Source of the DNA: Sporosarcina luteola
GTDB lineage: Bacteria; Bacillota; Bacilli; Bacillales_A; Planococcaceae
Assembly: GCF_023715245.1 (NCBI RefSeq)
Contig: NZ_JAMBNV010000001.1
Location: 1,984,001-2,048,000 of the forward strand
DNA: 64,000 nt
Direction of reading: 5' to 3'
The translations under genes were made by a program, and so were the position numbers. Within the stretch, counting starts at the first letter, position 1, and every line of letters starts with the position of its first letter. Positions 56,024-64,000 of the stretch are shown piece after piece. A model generated the notes under the pieces. It was not told the origin of the DNA. It did no database searches and was given only the letters and a program-made list of their open reading frames with translations.

Positions 56024-58619
56024 AACGCTTCTTTTTCGCTTTTAATAATTCCGCCACGTGGTCTTCTTGTTTAACCGGAGGAGCCTCATTCACTTCAAAC
56101 TTCTCTTTCCGGTCAAGCAAACCGGAAAACATTCCAAAACGGCGCAGTGTAATGTCAATGAAAAACAAAATCATTGCCATCAGAATGAGCCAATCTGCAA
56201 TCGGTTTCCGATCTCCGCTCTTAAACGGATGTGGGCGGAACACTTGCGCTGGATCTTCGTAGTGCTCCCCGCCTGTCCGGTCGGCGATTTTCTCGAGCAA
56301 TGCAATATTTGGTTCTGATGGTTTGTATTCCGCACTGTAGGGGACTGAAACTCCCGCTTGAAATAAGCCACCCTTATCATCAGAAATGCCGAAAAAGACA
56401 AGGCCGGGTTCAGCGTCCAACGTAACCTTCACTTTCCCAGGTGCCAGAGGTTCTGACTGGAAAGGCACTTCTTCCCCTTGCTCATCCACAATCACGACGT
56501 CCAAAAACGCTGACTTCCGTGAACTGTCGGTGATCGTGTACGTACCGCCTCGGTCATGGGTGATCAGATAGGGAACTTCTTCATAGGAAGGCATTAATCG
56601 AGCAACAGCGGTGTTCCAGAAGCCCGAATAGCCTTCCCATCTTGCCAAGTCACCGGACCACTTCCCTGTGGAATCGGACGTGAACGCAACCGTCCGACCC
56701 AATCCGTACATCCATTCCGCAATGACGGGATCCTCCTTCGGGCTTTCCGCAACAATTGTCGCAGTTCCCTTAGGAGTCGTCGCAATATAGGCGTTCATCT
56801 GCGGGACGCCTTCCGCGAAAATCGACGTCCATTCCGGAACGTTGCTAAGCGAAACATAGAATGGATCATCCTCGATATACGTCCTCGTCAGCATGGATGT
56901 TTCCCGTGTCAATATTGCTGGAACCGTTGACTCATCCACTGCGTTGTAAAATCGGCCTCCACCGAGTTCAGCCAATTCTTCGAGCAGCACACTGTCAGCG
57001 TCGGTTCCGATTGACACGGTCGATAACGTGACATTCGTTTTTTTGCCTTCCGCAATAATGTCCTCATAATCAGGGGGCATAGATGATTGGCCATCCGTCA
57101 ACAGGATGATATGCTTCCGTTGAAGCTTCAGATCGGACAAATCTTCATATGCTTTTGCAACTGAAGGAAAAATATCTGTACCACCGGCCGCAGGAATGGA
57201 CAAGATCTGGTCCATCGCTTCTTGCTTATCTAATAATGGACCAACCGGGATGACTTCCCAGAGCTCATGGTCAAACGCCGTGAAGCCAAACGTATCATCA
57301 TTACGAAGCAGCTCCACCGCCCTCGCAGCCGCTTCTCTTGCAATGACTATTTTCGATCCTGACATACTGCCGGAACGGTCCATCGCAATGACAAGCCCAA
57401 GTGACGGAAGCTGTTCCTTCCCTTTCACTTCCATTTCCACTGGCAATAAACGTTCAATCGGCGACTTGAAATAGCCGCCCAACCCATAGCTTTCATCGCC
57501 TCCGACCATCATGAATCCCGTCCCGAAGTTTTTAACGGCCTGCTCGATGACAGTCATCTTATGTTCCCCGACAAGATGACCAGGGACATTATCAAAAATG
57601 ATTGCACTGTATCCTAAATAACCGGACAATGATTCCGGTAATATTTCAGCATCCATTACCTCAACATCCATCGCGTTCCGGTCAAGAAGCGACGGTATGA
57701 CGGAAGGGCTCCTCTCGGTATCCACGACAAGCACTCTTGGAGATTGCTCAAGCATTGTGACTGAAAGCATCCGATTATTTTCAAGAAGTCCATCCTCAGG
57801 TACAATCAGCTTTGCCTCATACTTAAGCAGGCCTGTTCCCCTCGCTTCATGATGAAATGCAAATTGGTTGGCTCCCTCATCAAGGGCTACCGTTTCACTA
57901 ATGATCTCTTCGTCATTTAAATAGACCAACAACTGGCCAATCGTTTCGGTGGATGACTCAACCTCAACGCGCAACAATTGCCTTTCGCCCTCAAAGGCAG
58001 TTCGGGGAGTCTCGAATAATGAGATGGAGGCATCCGCGTCATTCGATCGCCTTAACTCGACCGTGTCGATTTGAACATGGCTATTCTTATATTTCGGCAA
58101 CAGTTCCTCGATTGCCCCTTCCGTTTCCAACCCATCGGACAATAGAACGATTCTCGTCGCTAAGCCCGCTTTAGCCACTGCAGCGGATAAGTCAACCGCG
58201 TTTGCAATATTCGTTGCACCATTCGAATCAATCGGATCCAACTTCGGCATTTCCAATTCAGCAGCTGTTAACCGGCTGTCCGTCCGAAACGTTCCTGCAA
58301 ATGAATAAATACCGACGGATTGATTCGCTTTTCTCTCCTTCAAACTTTCCGAAATCCATTGTTCGGCAGCTTGACCTGCCTCTTCCACCGAAACGGATCG
58401 ATCGACAACGAATATGATCTGCTCCTCGTCATCTGGCAACAGTACATAAGGAACAGTTAGGGCGAAAACGATACAGAGGATTACAAGGCTTCTTAAAGCA
58501 TATAGGATTGTCCCCTTCCGAGCGAAACGCATATTAGAAGACTTCCAAGCATACGCCATGTAAATAGTTATCGGTACAAGCAGCAAAAGCCATAATGGCT
58601 CCTCAATTCGGATATCCAC
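56022..58619 (-). CDS. Membrane VWA-domain protein with central GATase-like domain
   Basis: An 865-residue protein. Two N-terminal membrane helices (about 10-60) precede a first VWA-like domain (about 65-215, FVVDRSVS, partial MIDAS), a beta-rich segment, a GATase1-like region (about 300-390, IIFDNVPG and GFMMVGGDESYG), and a second VWA domain (about 400-560) with a full MIDAS motif AMDRSGSMSG and LLTDGQSS. A final helix (WLILMAMILFFIDITL) lies near 810, then a charged tail. VWA domains bind partner proteins via metal; with MoxR they are thought to remodel target complexes. Last gene of the operon, overlapping the previous one by 17 bases. Confidence 0.85.
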   Translation of the reverse strand: MDIRIEEPLWLLLLVPITIYMAYAWKSSNMRFARKGTILYALRSLVILCIVFALTVPYVLLPDDEEQIIFVVDRSVSVEEAGQAAEQWISESLKERKANQSVGIYSFAGTFRTDSRLTAAELEMPKLDPIDSNGATNIANAVDLSAAVAKAGLATRIVLLSDGLETEGAIEELLPKYKNSHVQIDTVELRRSNDADASISLFETPRTAFEGERQLLRVEVESSTETIGQLLVYLNDEEIISETVALDEGANQFAFHHEARGTGLLKYEAKLIVPEDGLLENNRMLSVTMLEQSPRVLVVDTERSPSVIPSLLDRNAMDVEVMDAEILPESLSGYLGYSAIIFDNVPGHLVGEHKMTVIEQAVKNFGTGFMMVGGDESYGLGGYFKSPIERLLPVEMEVKGKEQLPSLGLVIAMDRSGSMSGSKIVIAREAAARAVELLRNDDTFGFTAFDHELWEVIPVGPLLDKQEAMDQILSIPAAGGTDIFPSVAKAYEDLSDLKLQRKHIILLTDGQSSMPPDYEDIIAEGKKTNVTLSTVSIGTDADSVLLEELAELGGGRFYNAVDESTVPAILTRETSMLTRTYIEDDPFYVSLSNVPEWTSIFAEGVPQMNAYIATTPKGTATIVAESPKEDPVIAEWMYGLGRTVAFTSDSTGKWSGDLARWEGYSGFWNTAVARLMPSYEEVPYLITHDRGGTYTITDSSRKSAFLDVVIVDEQGEEVPFQSEPLAPGKVKVTLDAEPGLVFFGISDDKGGLFQAGVSVPYSAEYKPSEPNIALLEKIADRTGGEHYEDPAQVFRPHPFKSGDRKPIADWLILMAMILFFIDITLRRFGMFSGLLDRKEKFEVNEAPPVKQEDHVAELLKAKKKR

Positions 58620-60369
58620 GACGTCTCTGCACCTCCCACTCTATTACTAAAAGAAGGAGGACTGGTATAAGGAATAGCCACCCGATCATTTGTTTACCTT
58701 CTTCTCTATCTCCATCACCTGCAGGACCGGCACCAAGTTTATAACTGGACCCGAAGGCAACCGATTTCTCATCCGGCTCTAACTGTACGGATAAATACCG
58801 CTCAGCCCCACTTTCCATCAGTTTATAAATTCCCGGTTTTGCTGGGGCGACAAAGTTTTCACCTGCCGGATATGTTGCAACATACTTATCATTGATTGTG
58901 AAAACCTCTATCCCTTCCGATCCACTTCCGGTCAATAATGCTTTTCTTTCATTCGGGCTGAACGTTCCGGCAATATCACTTCCAGACCGGAGCATTTCCA
59001 TCGAACTCCAAAAGAACAACGGAAATGATGGGTGCAGCGGCCAATCAGTCAAACCGATATCCGTCAAGATAATAATATCGCCTCTTGGTGATCGCTGAAT
59101 GAACGGTTTGCCATCGATGGCAGCTAACGTCGAAAACCCATCGAATGGAGGGTAAAGCGCACTTACATACACATCATCAATCGGAGCGATTGAGAACAAC
59201 GCATCATTGGACGACTCCATCGAACCTGAAACCGGTTCTGTCATTGCATCATTCCTGCCAATCAACAAGATCGGCTCTGACCCTTCCTCCAAAAAAGAAG
59301 TCTCGTTCGTAACAATCATGGAATGGTCTCTTGCCGATGTCATTTCATTGAAGGACCCTGAACTGACGGTGAGCCCAATCGCTTCAAACGCTTTTTTGAC
59401 CAATTCATGCAATTGATTGTCGACAATCACTTCCGAGGATTCACTACCGATGACGATAAATGCATCATTATCAACGGCATAGTCGTCTTCCACTTCCATA
59501 TGAACATGGAACGCTTGCAACATTGGCAACTCTTTGAATGAAAGAAGGGTGTCCGCCTCTTTTTCAACGGAAAAATCCTGTTCAGCCAATCTAGCGCCCG
59601 TCAACCCATCATTGACAAACACCTTGCCGGTCTGTTTAGACTCTGTTTGATTTAACAGCTTGACGATGGCCTCTGTCCCATCTGATGTATGTATGGCACC
59701 GAATTTTTCAATGGCAATATTGTCTATTGGATTTTCGTTATTATGAATTGTCCACGCGATGCCACTTTCGCTCTCCATGAATTGTGAACGGTCAAGATAA
59801 TCGGTGAAAATATGGACATCCGCTTCAGCTTGTTGGGCGATGGATCTGACAAATTCAAGGGATCGTCCCAGCTGCTCATATTCATAAGCCACCTCGATCT
59901 CGTCAATCACTTCCAAGACATGACGTTGATCAGTCTCTTCCCGCAGCAATAGGGAAGGTTCCTTTCCCGTAATAATAATGGAGAATGATTCACCTTTACG
60001 CTCTTCGGCAATGGCACGCATCTTCACTTTACTATTTTCCAATAAAGATCGGTCGCCGTCTACGGCAGCCATGGATGCGGAAGCGTCAACGACAAACACC
60101 GTATGGCCATCTGCGACAGTCTCCTTCGGCAAAAAGGGACGGAGCAGGATGAACAACAATAGCAATAATGCTGCCATCTGCAAATAAAATAGGGCATTCC
60201 GTTGTAAATTCTTCAGGTATGGAGAAACCTTTGTCTCCCGCATCGATCTTTCCCAAAACAATGTGGACGAAATGGTCGTCGTTACGTACTTTTTTCGGAA
60301 AAAATAATATAGCAGGACGGCCAACGGGAAAATTGCCGTCCATAAATTACCGATTTGATCGAACCCCAC
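58603..60369 (-). CDS. BatA-like membrane VWA protein
   Basis: A 588-residue protein. The N-terminal BatA domain has two membrane helices (LWTAIFPLAVLLYYFFRKKY and ALFYLQMAALLLLLFILLRP), then a VWA domain with FVVDASASMAAVDGDR (about 92-107), a long beta-rich region, and a C-terminal helix WLFLIPVLLLLVIEWEVQRR anchoring it. The DxSxS MIDAS pattern is present. It probably works with the MoxR ATPase and DUF58 protein encoded upstream. GTG start at 60369 with GGGGGCGG upstream. The gap to the DUF58 gene is 14 bases. Confidence 0.85.
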   Translation of the reverse strand: MGFDQIGNLWTAIFPLAVLLYYFFRKKYVTTTISSTLFWERSMRETKVSPYLKNLQRNALFYLQMAALLLLLFILLRPFLPKETVADGHTVFVVDASASMAAVDGDRSLLENSKVKMRAIAEERKGESFSIIITGKEPSLLLREETDQRHVLEVIDEIEVAYEYEQLGRSLEFVRSIAQQAEADVHIFTDYLDRSQFMESESGIAWTIHNNENPIDNIAIEKFGAIHTSDGTEAIVKLLNQTESKQTGKVFVNDGLTGARLAEQDFSVEKEADTLLSFKELPMLQAFHVHMEVEDDYAVDNDAFIVIGSESSEVIVDNQLHELVKKAFEAIGLTVSSGSFNEMTSARDHSMIVTNETSFLEEGSEPILLIGRNDAMTEPVSGSMESSNDALFSIAPIDDVYVSALYPPFDGFSTLAAIDGKPFIQRSPRGDIIILTDIGLTDWPLHPSFPLFFWSSMEMLRSGSDIAGTFSPNERKALLTGSGSEGIEVFTINDKYVATYPAGENFVAPAKPGIYKLMESGAERYLSVQLEPDEKSVAFGSSYKLGAGPAGDGDREEGKQMIGWLFLIPVLLLLVIEWEVQRRRGYPN

Positions 60370-60383
60370 TTAGCCGCCCCCTC

Positions 60384-61256
60384 TCAGCGCAACCATCCGG
60401 CATGTCTCATCTTTTTTGTAAAACTATCCATCACGCCTTCCGAAACTTCCGTGCGCAAAATCTGGATACCATATTTTCTCGCCAATGCCGTCAGCTCTGC
60501 TTCATGTTTCATTTTCTTCTCTTTATACTCTTTGACAATCCTCTGATTCATTGACACTTCAATGACGGATCCGTTTTCCACATCAACAAAGCGTACATCC
60601 CCTTCATAAGCGGGAAGCTCCTCCACCGGTGAATGGACTGTAAGTATCCGGATGTCCTTGCAAACCCCGGGCAGTCTTCTGAACAGGCGCTCCCATTTAT
60701 CCAACTGCTCCAATCCATCAGTAATTATGAAGAGGACAGTCATCGCCTTCGGGACGTGCTTCACCACTTGGTCGGCAAACTCTCCTTCGGCTACAGGTTC
60801 TTGTAATTGCGATACGTACTTTGAGAATGAAGCCCGATGCAATGCACCTTTTTTCCGGAAGAAATAATTCCGGCTGGTAGACCATGTGGAAAATGAAACA
60901 GTGTCTCCGCTCTTTAGCGCGATATGCCCTAATCCGATTGCCAATTGACGTGCAAAATCCCACTTTCCATCCGTGCCCATCGATCTTGTGGAATCGAGTA
61001 ATATATGTACCCGCATTTCTTGTTCATCCAAAAATTGCTTGATGAACGGTTTATCCGTACGAGCGAACACATTCCAGTCAATATGACGCAAATCGTCTCC
61101 CGGATGATATTCTCTGAAATCCGAAAAATCCAATGATGTTCCCGTCTTACTGGAACGATGTGTCCCTTTATGATGTCCCAACCGTCTTGATCTGGAGATT
61201 ATGGATAACGCACCTAATCGTTTGGACAATCGGTCGGGGAAGAGGTCCTCTCTCAT
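60384..61256 (-). CDS. DUF58 domain protein
   Basis: A 290-residue cytoplasmic protein. The hallmark DUF58 sequence is near the N-terminus: GTSLDFSDFREYHPGDDLRHIDWNVFART (cited in part as FREYHPGDDLRHIDW, about 46-60). A VWA-like fold follows with HILLDSTRSMG and LFIITDGLEQL. DUF58 proteins accompany MoxR ATPases and VWA membrane proteins in many bacteria; the molecular role is open. Its ATG overlaps the last base of the moxR stop, so the two are coupled. Confidence 0.9.
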   Translation of the reverse strand: MREDLFPDRLSKRLGALSIISRSRRLGHHKGTHRSSKTGTSLDFSDFREYHPGDDLRHIDWNVFARTDKPFIKQFLDEQEMRVHILLDSTRSMGTDGKWDFARQLAIGLGHIALKSGDTVSFSTWSTSRNYFFRKKGALHRASFSKYVSQLQEPVAEGEFADQVVKHVPKAMTVLFIITDGLEQLDKWERLFRRLPGVCKDIRILTVHSPVEELPAYEGDVRFVDVENGSVIEVSMNQRIVKEYKEKKMKHEAELTALARKYGIQILRTEVSEGVMDSFTKKMRHAGWLR

Positions 61257-62248
61257 CAGACTTGCGCTCCTTGACGAATGTCCTCCAGAAAACGATCGAT
61301 AAGCTTATCAACATCGATCCCTTCCGCTTCCCCTTCATAATTGATGAGGATACGGTGTCTCAACGCCGGTTTGGCAACTGTTTTTATATCCGCAATCGAT
61401 ACATGGAAACGTCCTGCCACCAGTGCCCTTGCCTTTGCCAGACGGATAATGGATTGCAGCCCACGTGGACCGCTTCCATATTGGACATATTGATTCCAAT
61501 CATCTTCGGAATCCGTTCGATGATGTGTCGCCGATACTAGATCAACCGCATAATCCATCATTTCGTCAGCGATGACAACCGATTTCGCCATTTCTTGTGC
61601 TAAAATAATTGTCTCTGTATCCATCACTTTTTTGATAGCAACTGTTTTCGGCCCGGTTGTCCTCAGCATGATTTCCTTCAATTCTTCCTTTGCGGGATAA
61701 GGAAGAAGAATCTTGCATAAAAATCGGTCCATTTGCGCTTCAGGCAGTGGATATGTTCCTTCCATCTCAATCGGATTCTGCGTGGCAAGGACGAAGAATG
61801 GCCTGGACATCTTCCGGGTTTCGCCAAGTACAGTAACTGTTTTTTCACCCATCGCCTCAAGTAAAGCACTTTGGGTCTTCGGCGTGGCACGGTTGATCTC
61901 ATCTGCCAATACCATTTGGCTGAAAATCGGTCCTTCTCTGAAAACAAAACGTTGAACCCCTTCCGGATTCCGTTCCAAAATGCTCGTCCCTGTAATATCG
62001 GCCGGCATGAGATCCGGTGTAAATTGAATACGGGAAAAAGACAGATCCAAAACTTCAGATATCGTCCGGATCAGCATCGTCTTTCCTAAGCCGGGCAGAC
62101 CCTCCAACAAGGCATGCCCATCCGCTAAAATAGAATATATGGAGAATTCGACTGCTTCGTGTTGTCCAACAATGAATTTCCCAATTTCTTCCCGTACTTC
62201 TGCAAGCCGTGTACTCATTTCTTCAAATTGCTCTGGTGAAAACGACAT
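61256..62248 (-). CDS. MoxR family AAA+ ATPase
   Basis: A 330-residue AAA+ ATPase. Walker A LEGLPGLGKTMLIRT (about 49-63), Walker B MVLADEINRATPKTQSALLEAM (cited in part as LADEINRA, about 106-113), sensor 1 FVLATQNPIEMEGTYPLPEAQ (cited in part) and a C-terminal lid. MoxR proteins act as chaperone-like remodelers of VWA-containing complexes. The ATG at 62248 is preferred because GGGAG is eight bases upstream; the frame starts five codons earlier. It sits between the Gly-Gln repeat protein gene and the DUF58 gene. Confidence 0.93.
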   Translation of the reverse strand: MSFSPEQFEEMSTRLAEVREEIGKFIVGQHEAVEFSIYSILADGHALLEGLPGLGKTMLIRTISEVLDLSFSRIQFTPDLMPADITGTSILERNPEGVQRFVFREGPIFSQMVLADEINRATPKTQSALLEAMGEKTVTVLGETRKMSRPFFVLATQNPIEMEGTYPLPEAQMDRFLCKILLPYPAKEELKEIMLRTTGPKTVAIKKVMDTETIILAQEMAKSVVIADEMMDYAVDLVSATHHRTDSEDDWNQYVQYGSGPRGLQSIIRLAKARALVAGRFHVSIADIKTVAKPALRHRILINYEGEAEGIDVDKLIDRFLEDIRQGAQV

Positions 62249-62270
62249 TTGTACAACTCCCATCCATTAG

Positions 62271-63695
62271 TCATTCGATTGATGAAAAGTAATCGGAAAG
62301 GATCCGCTGTAAATCGGCAGGAAGATTCATTTTATCCGACCCTTTTAAATAGGCGTCTTTATAGCTTCCGACCACTTCTTGATATGGCCGTAATGTTCCT
62401 CTTTCAACAAGGCCTTCGCGTTCATTTTCTTCGATGAATTCTCCTTCTCCGAGCTTACCGCCTACAATAGATGGATCATTGGAATTGCCCATTCTATCGG
62501 ACGGAATTGAAAGTAGGTCGCGTCCCCCTTTGCCAGTTCCTGCTCCTGACCCTTGGCCTTGACCTTGGCCTTGGCCTTGGCCTTGGCCTTGACCCTGACC
62601 TTGGCCTTGACCTTGGCCTTGACCTTGGCCCTGACCTTGACCTTGACCTTCTCCTTCGCCTTCGCCCTGACCTTCGCCTTGGCCTTGACCTTCGCCTTGG
62701 CCTTCGCCTTCGCCCTGACCTTCGCCTTGGCCTTGACCCTGGCCTTGACCTTGGCTGCCTCCGCCGCCTTGGGACTGTCCAGTACCGGGCTTGGCGTTAG
62801 AACCAACTTGACCATTGCTTGTTGCAGGAGTATTTCCGGCACTAGCCAAAGCCGGCAACGAAGGGGCTTTACCGATTTTATTCAATGCACTTTGCGCTTT
62901 TCCTGCTTGCTGTGCGAGTTGGTCAACAAGCGATTTAAGTTCTTCGAGCTCCATTTCCTCGGACTCACTTAAACCGTCTTTTGAAGCATTCTTCTTTTCG
63001 GTCAATCTATGTTCTTTCAACTTGAATTCCTTTTGCTTCTTAACCAATTCTCTTAATGTTTCTTCGCTCGTTTTTGTCTCTTTCAGTTTCTCCGCAAGTT
63101 CCGCTAACTCTTTTTTCTGCTCAGGATCTTTTTCCTTCTTCATCAAATCCGTTACTTCCTTCTTCAGTTCCTGGATAATTTCCTTTTCCTTGGCAACAGC
63201 TTTCGCTTCTTGTTGTGCTTCGGAAGGAAAAACGATTAAGAAGACGGAACATGTGAGCAAAATTAGAAAACCTGTCAGCATTTTTCCATTCACATATTTT
63301 TTATCTCGTTTCTTGAATTGCGGATAAGCACTCACCATCGCGCTTTCCGCCCGCTTCACAATCGCTTGCGCAAAGTCTGAATGCTGAACGCGATCATCTA
63401 AAGCGGTGACGAGTAAATTATCCGGTACATAATGGTCAAGCTTCCAAACAGCCTCTTCTCGGCGGACGTTCTTTAGGAAGAGTACGACGAGCGATGCAAT
63501 TAGAGCAATGACGGCGATCCAAAAGGCAATCCATTCATAATGAGGCAATATGAACAATCGGGAAGCGGTCAGGAACAATGTGAATAACAAAGTAGTCATG
63601 AACAGCCCTGTTTGCAGCATATGGACAGATCGCTCAATACGCAATGATGCGAGAGCTTTTCCGACATATCGATGTAATGCTGATTTCTTTTCCAT
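62271..63695 (-). CDS. Membrane protein with coiled coil and (Gly-Gln/Glu)n repeat, MoxR operon
   Basis: About 474 residues. Two N-terminal membrane helices (about 25-75), a third (MLTGFLILLTCSVFLIVF) near 150, then a long Lys/Glu coiled coil (about 170-265), a Gln-Gly/Glu-Gly dipeptide repeat of about 30 units (about 310-385), and a C-terminal conserved stretch SIPSDRMGNSNDPSIVGGKL ending YFSSIE. The repeat is intrinsically disordered and probably extracytoplasmic or a flexible linker. The ATG at 63695 follows GGGGTGAGG. Family not identified; the operon context suggests a scaffold for the VWA proteins. Confidence 0.78.
   Translation of the reverse strand: MEKKSALHRYVGKALASLRIERSVHMLQTGLFMTTLLFTLFLTASRLFILPHYEWIAFWIAVIALIASLVVLFLKNVRREEAVWKLDHYVPDNLLVTALDDRVQHSDFAQAIVKRAESAMVSAYPQFKKRDKKYVNGKMLTGFLILLTCSVFLIVFPSEAQQEAKAVAKEKEIIQELKKEVTDLMKKEKDPEQKKELAELAEKLKETKTSEETLRELVKKQKEFKLKEHRLTEKKNASKDGLSESEEMELEELKSLVDQLAQQAGKAQSALNKIGKAPSLPALASAGNTPATSNGQVGSNAKPGTGQSQGGGGSQGQGQGQGQGEGQGEGEGQGEGQGQGEGQGEGEGEGQGQGQGQGQGQGQGQGQGQGQGQGQGQGQGQGSGAGTGKGGRDLLSIPSDRMGNSNDPSIVGGKLGEGEFIEENEREGLVERGTLRPYQEVVGSYKDAYLKGSDKMNLPADLQRILSDYFSSIE
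62544..62756 (-). repeat. Hexanucleotide tandem repeat coding for Gly-Gln/Gly-Glu
   Basis: About 30-35 units of the type GGCCAA, GGTCAA or GGCGAA on the coding strand. All units are six bases, so gain or loss keeps the frame. Variants cluster: the Glu codons occur only in the 5' half, the 3' half is nearly pure Gln. Confidence 0.92.
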
Positions 63696-63708
63696 ATGCC
63701 TCACCCCA

Positions 63709-64000
63709 TCATTTTAATCGTTTCATATTAACACGTAGTTTTTTCACAGCAATGAAAAGAGCCATTACAGTAATGATTCCGTAGAAAATCAAATAGCCCG
63801 CCCAGATTGGAAAATCGATTTTCGTCATTTCGCTGATCGACCGGTTCAGCTCGGGCGATAGAAATGTCGCGAATAACACCGCTGGATTAATGGAAGCCAA
63901 TATTTGTCCCAGATATGATGGCGATGTCACCGGGGTCCCCATCTGATTAAATGCTTTCATTTGTATGACGATAATGAATAGAAACCCGGTCACTACCGAC
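63709..64000 (-). CDS. ABC-2 type transporter permease, C-terminal part (cut by window edge)
   Basis: A partial gene whose frame is open to the right edge (the codons before 63993 read Ser-Val-Val). The visible 97 residues hold two or three membrane helices: TGFLFIIVIQ, LGQILASINPAVLFATFLSP and WAGYLIFYGIITVMALFIAV, followed by a basic C-terminus. It looks like the last helices of an ABC-2 permease such as those encoded beside MoxR-VWA operons. It ends 13 bases before the next gene and is probably in the same transcript. The true start is beyond the window. Confidence 0.7.
   Translation of the reverse strand, partial: SVVTGFLFIIVIQMKAFNQMGTPVTSPSYLGQILASINPAVLFATFLSPELNRSISEMTKIDFPIWAGYLIFYGIITVMALFIAVKKLRVNMKRLK

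Noticed and set aside
62462-62972. Ala/Lys-rich and Ala/Leu-rich open frames across the hexamer repeat
   Set aside because: They are other-frame readings of the six-base repeat in the Gly-Gln protein gene; no ribosome binding site or conserved ends.

Overview
The window reads as chromosomal core DNA of an endospore-forming member of the Bacillales, most likely a Planococcaceae genus such as Sporosarcina. Gene order follows Bacillus subtilis over long stretches: ylbN-rpmF, ylbM/ylbL/ylbJ, coaD-rsmD, ylbG/ylbF/ylbC, ctaG-F-E-D-C-B/ctaA, pycA-ftsW-ylaN, ylaL/ylaI/ylaH/typA/ylaF, pdhABCD, ykyA/def, rpoY-rnjA and ktrC. There are no rRNA or tRNA genes, IS elements, prophage genes or CRISPR arrays. 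The genus is inferred from gene content, not measured.

Layout: 1-2.5 kb holds a biotin carboxylase, a stand-alone biotinyl carrier and a crotonase-fold protein. 2.7-9.5 kb holds translation and cofactor genes (rpmF, tmcAL, coaD, rsmD) with ylbL and ylbJ. 9.5-15.3 kb is the ylbG-ylbC region, into which a second-type MurE ligase and a divergent ACT-less DapG-like aspartokinase are inserted. 15.5-17 kb holds yugN and a YtvI-like permease. 17-25 kb is the caa3 oxidase and heme A cluster. 25-38 kb holds pycA, ftsW, typA and small Bacillales proteins, and 38-43 kb the pyruvate dehydrogenase operon. 43-50 kb holds def, a tiny unannotated transcription unit, rpoY-rnjA, ktrC and a CorA-like protein. 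50-55.6 kb holds a regulator, the PotABCD polyamine transporter and an MFS pump. 56-64 kb is a leftward MoxR/DUF58/VWA membrane operon preceded by an ABC permease cut by the window edge.

Functionally, pycA, pdhABCD and the caa3 oxidase with its assembly genes (ctaA, ctaB, ctaG, ctaM-like) form an aerobic central-metabolism block; two ResD-like boxes precede ctaA. The murE/aspartokinase pair suggests a dedicated meso-diaminopimelate branch. This would make sense for spore cortex in a lineage whose vegetative wall is usually L-Lys type, and it is the strongest system-level hypothesis here.

Non-coding DNA is the other notable layer. There is a six-unit 21-bp periodic array upstream of the crotonase gene, a structured repeat upstream of ftsW, three relatives of a GC-rich dyad repeat (near 31.1, 46.8 and 55.7 kb), and a 23-codon basic micro-ORF between a consensus sigma-A promoter and a strong terminator just after def. 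Many coding starts were moved downstream from the longest reading frame because a good ribosome binding site (RBS) favours an internal ATG, GTG or TTG.
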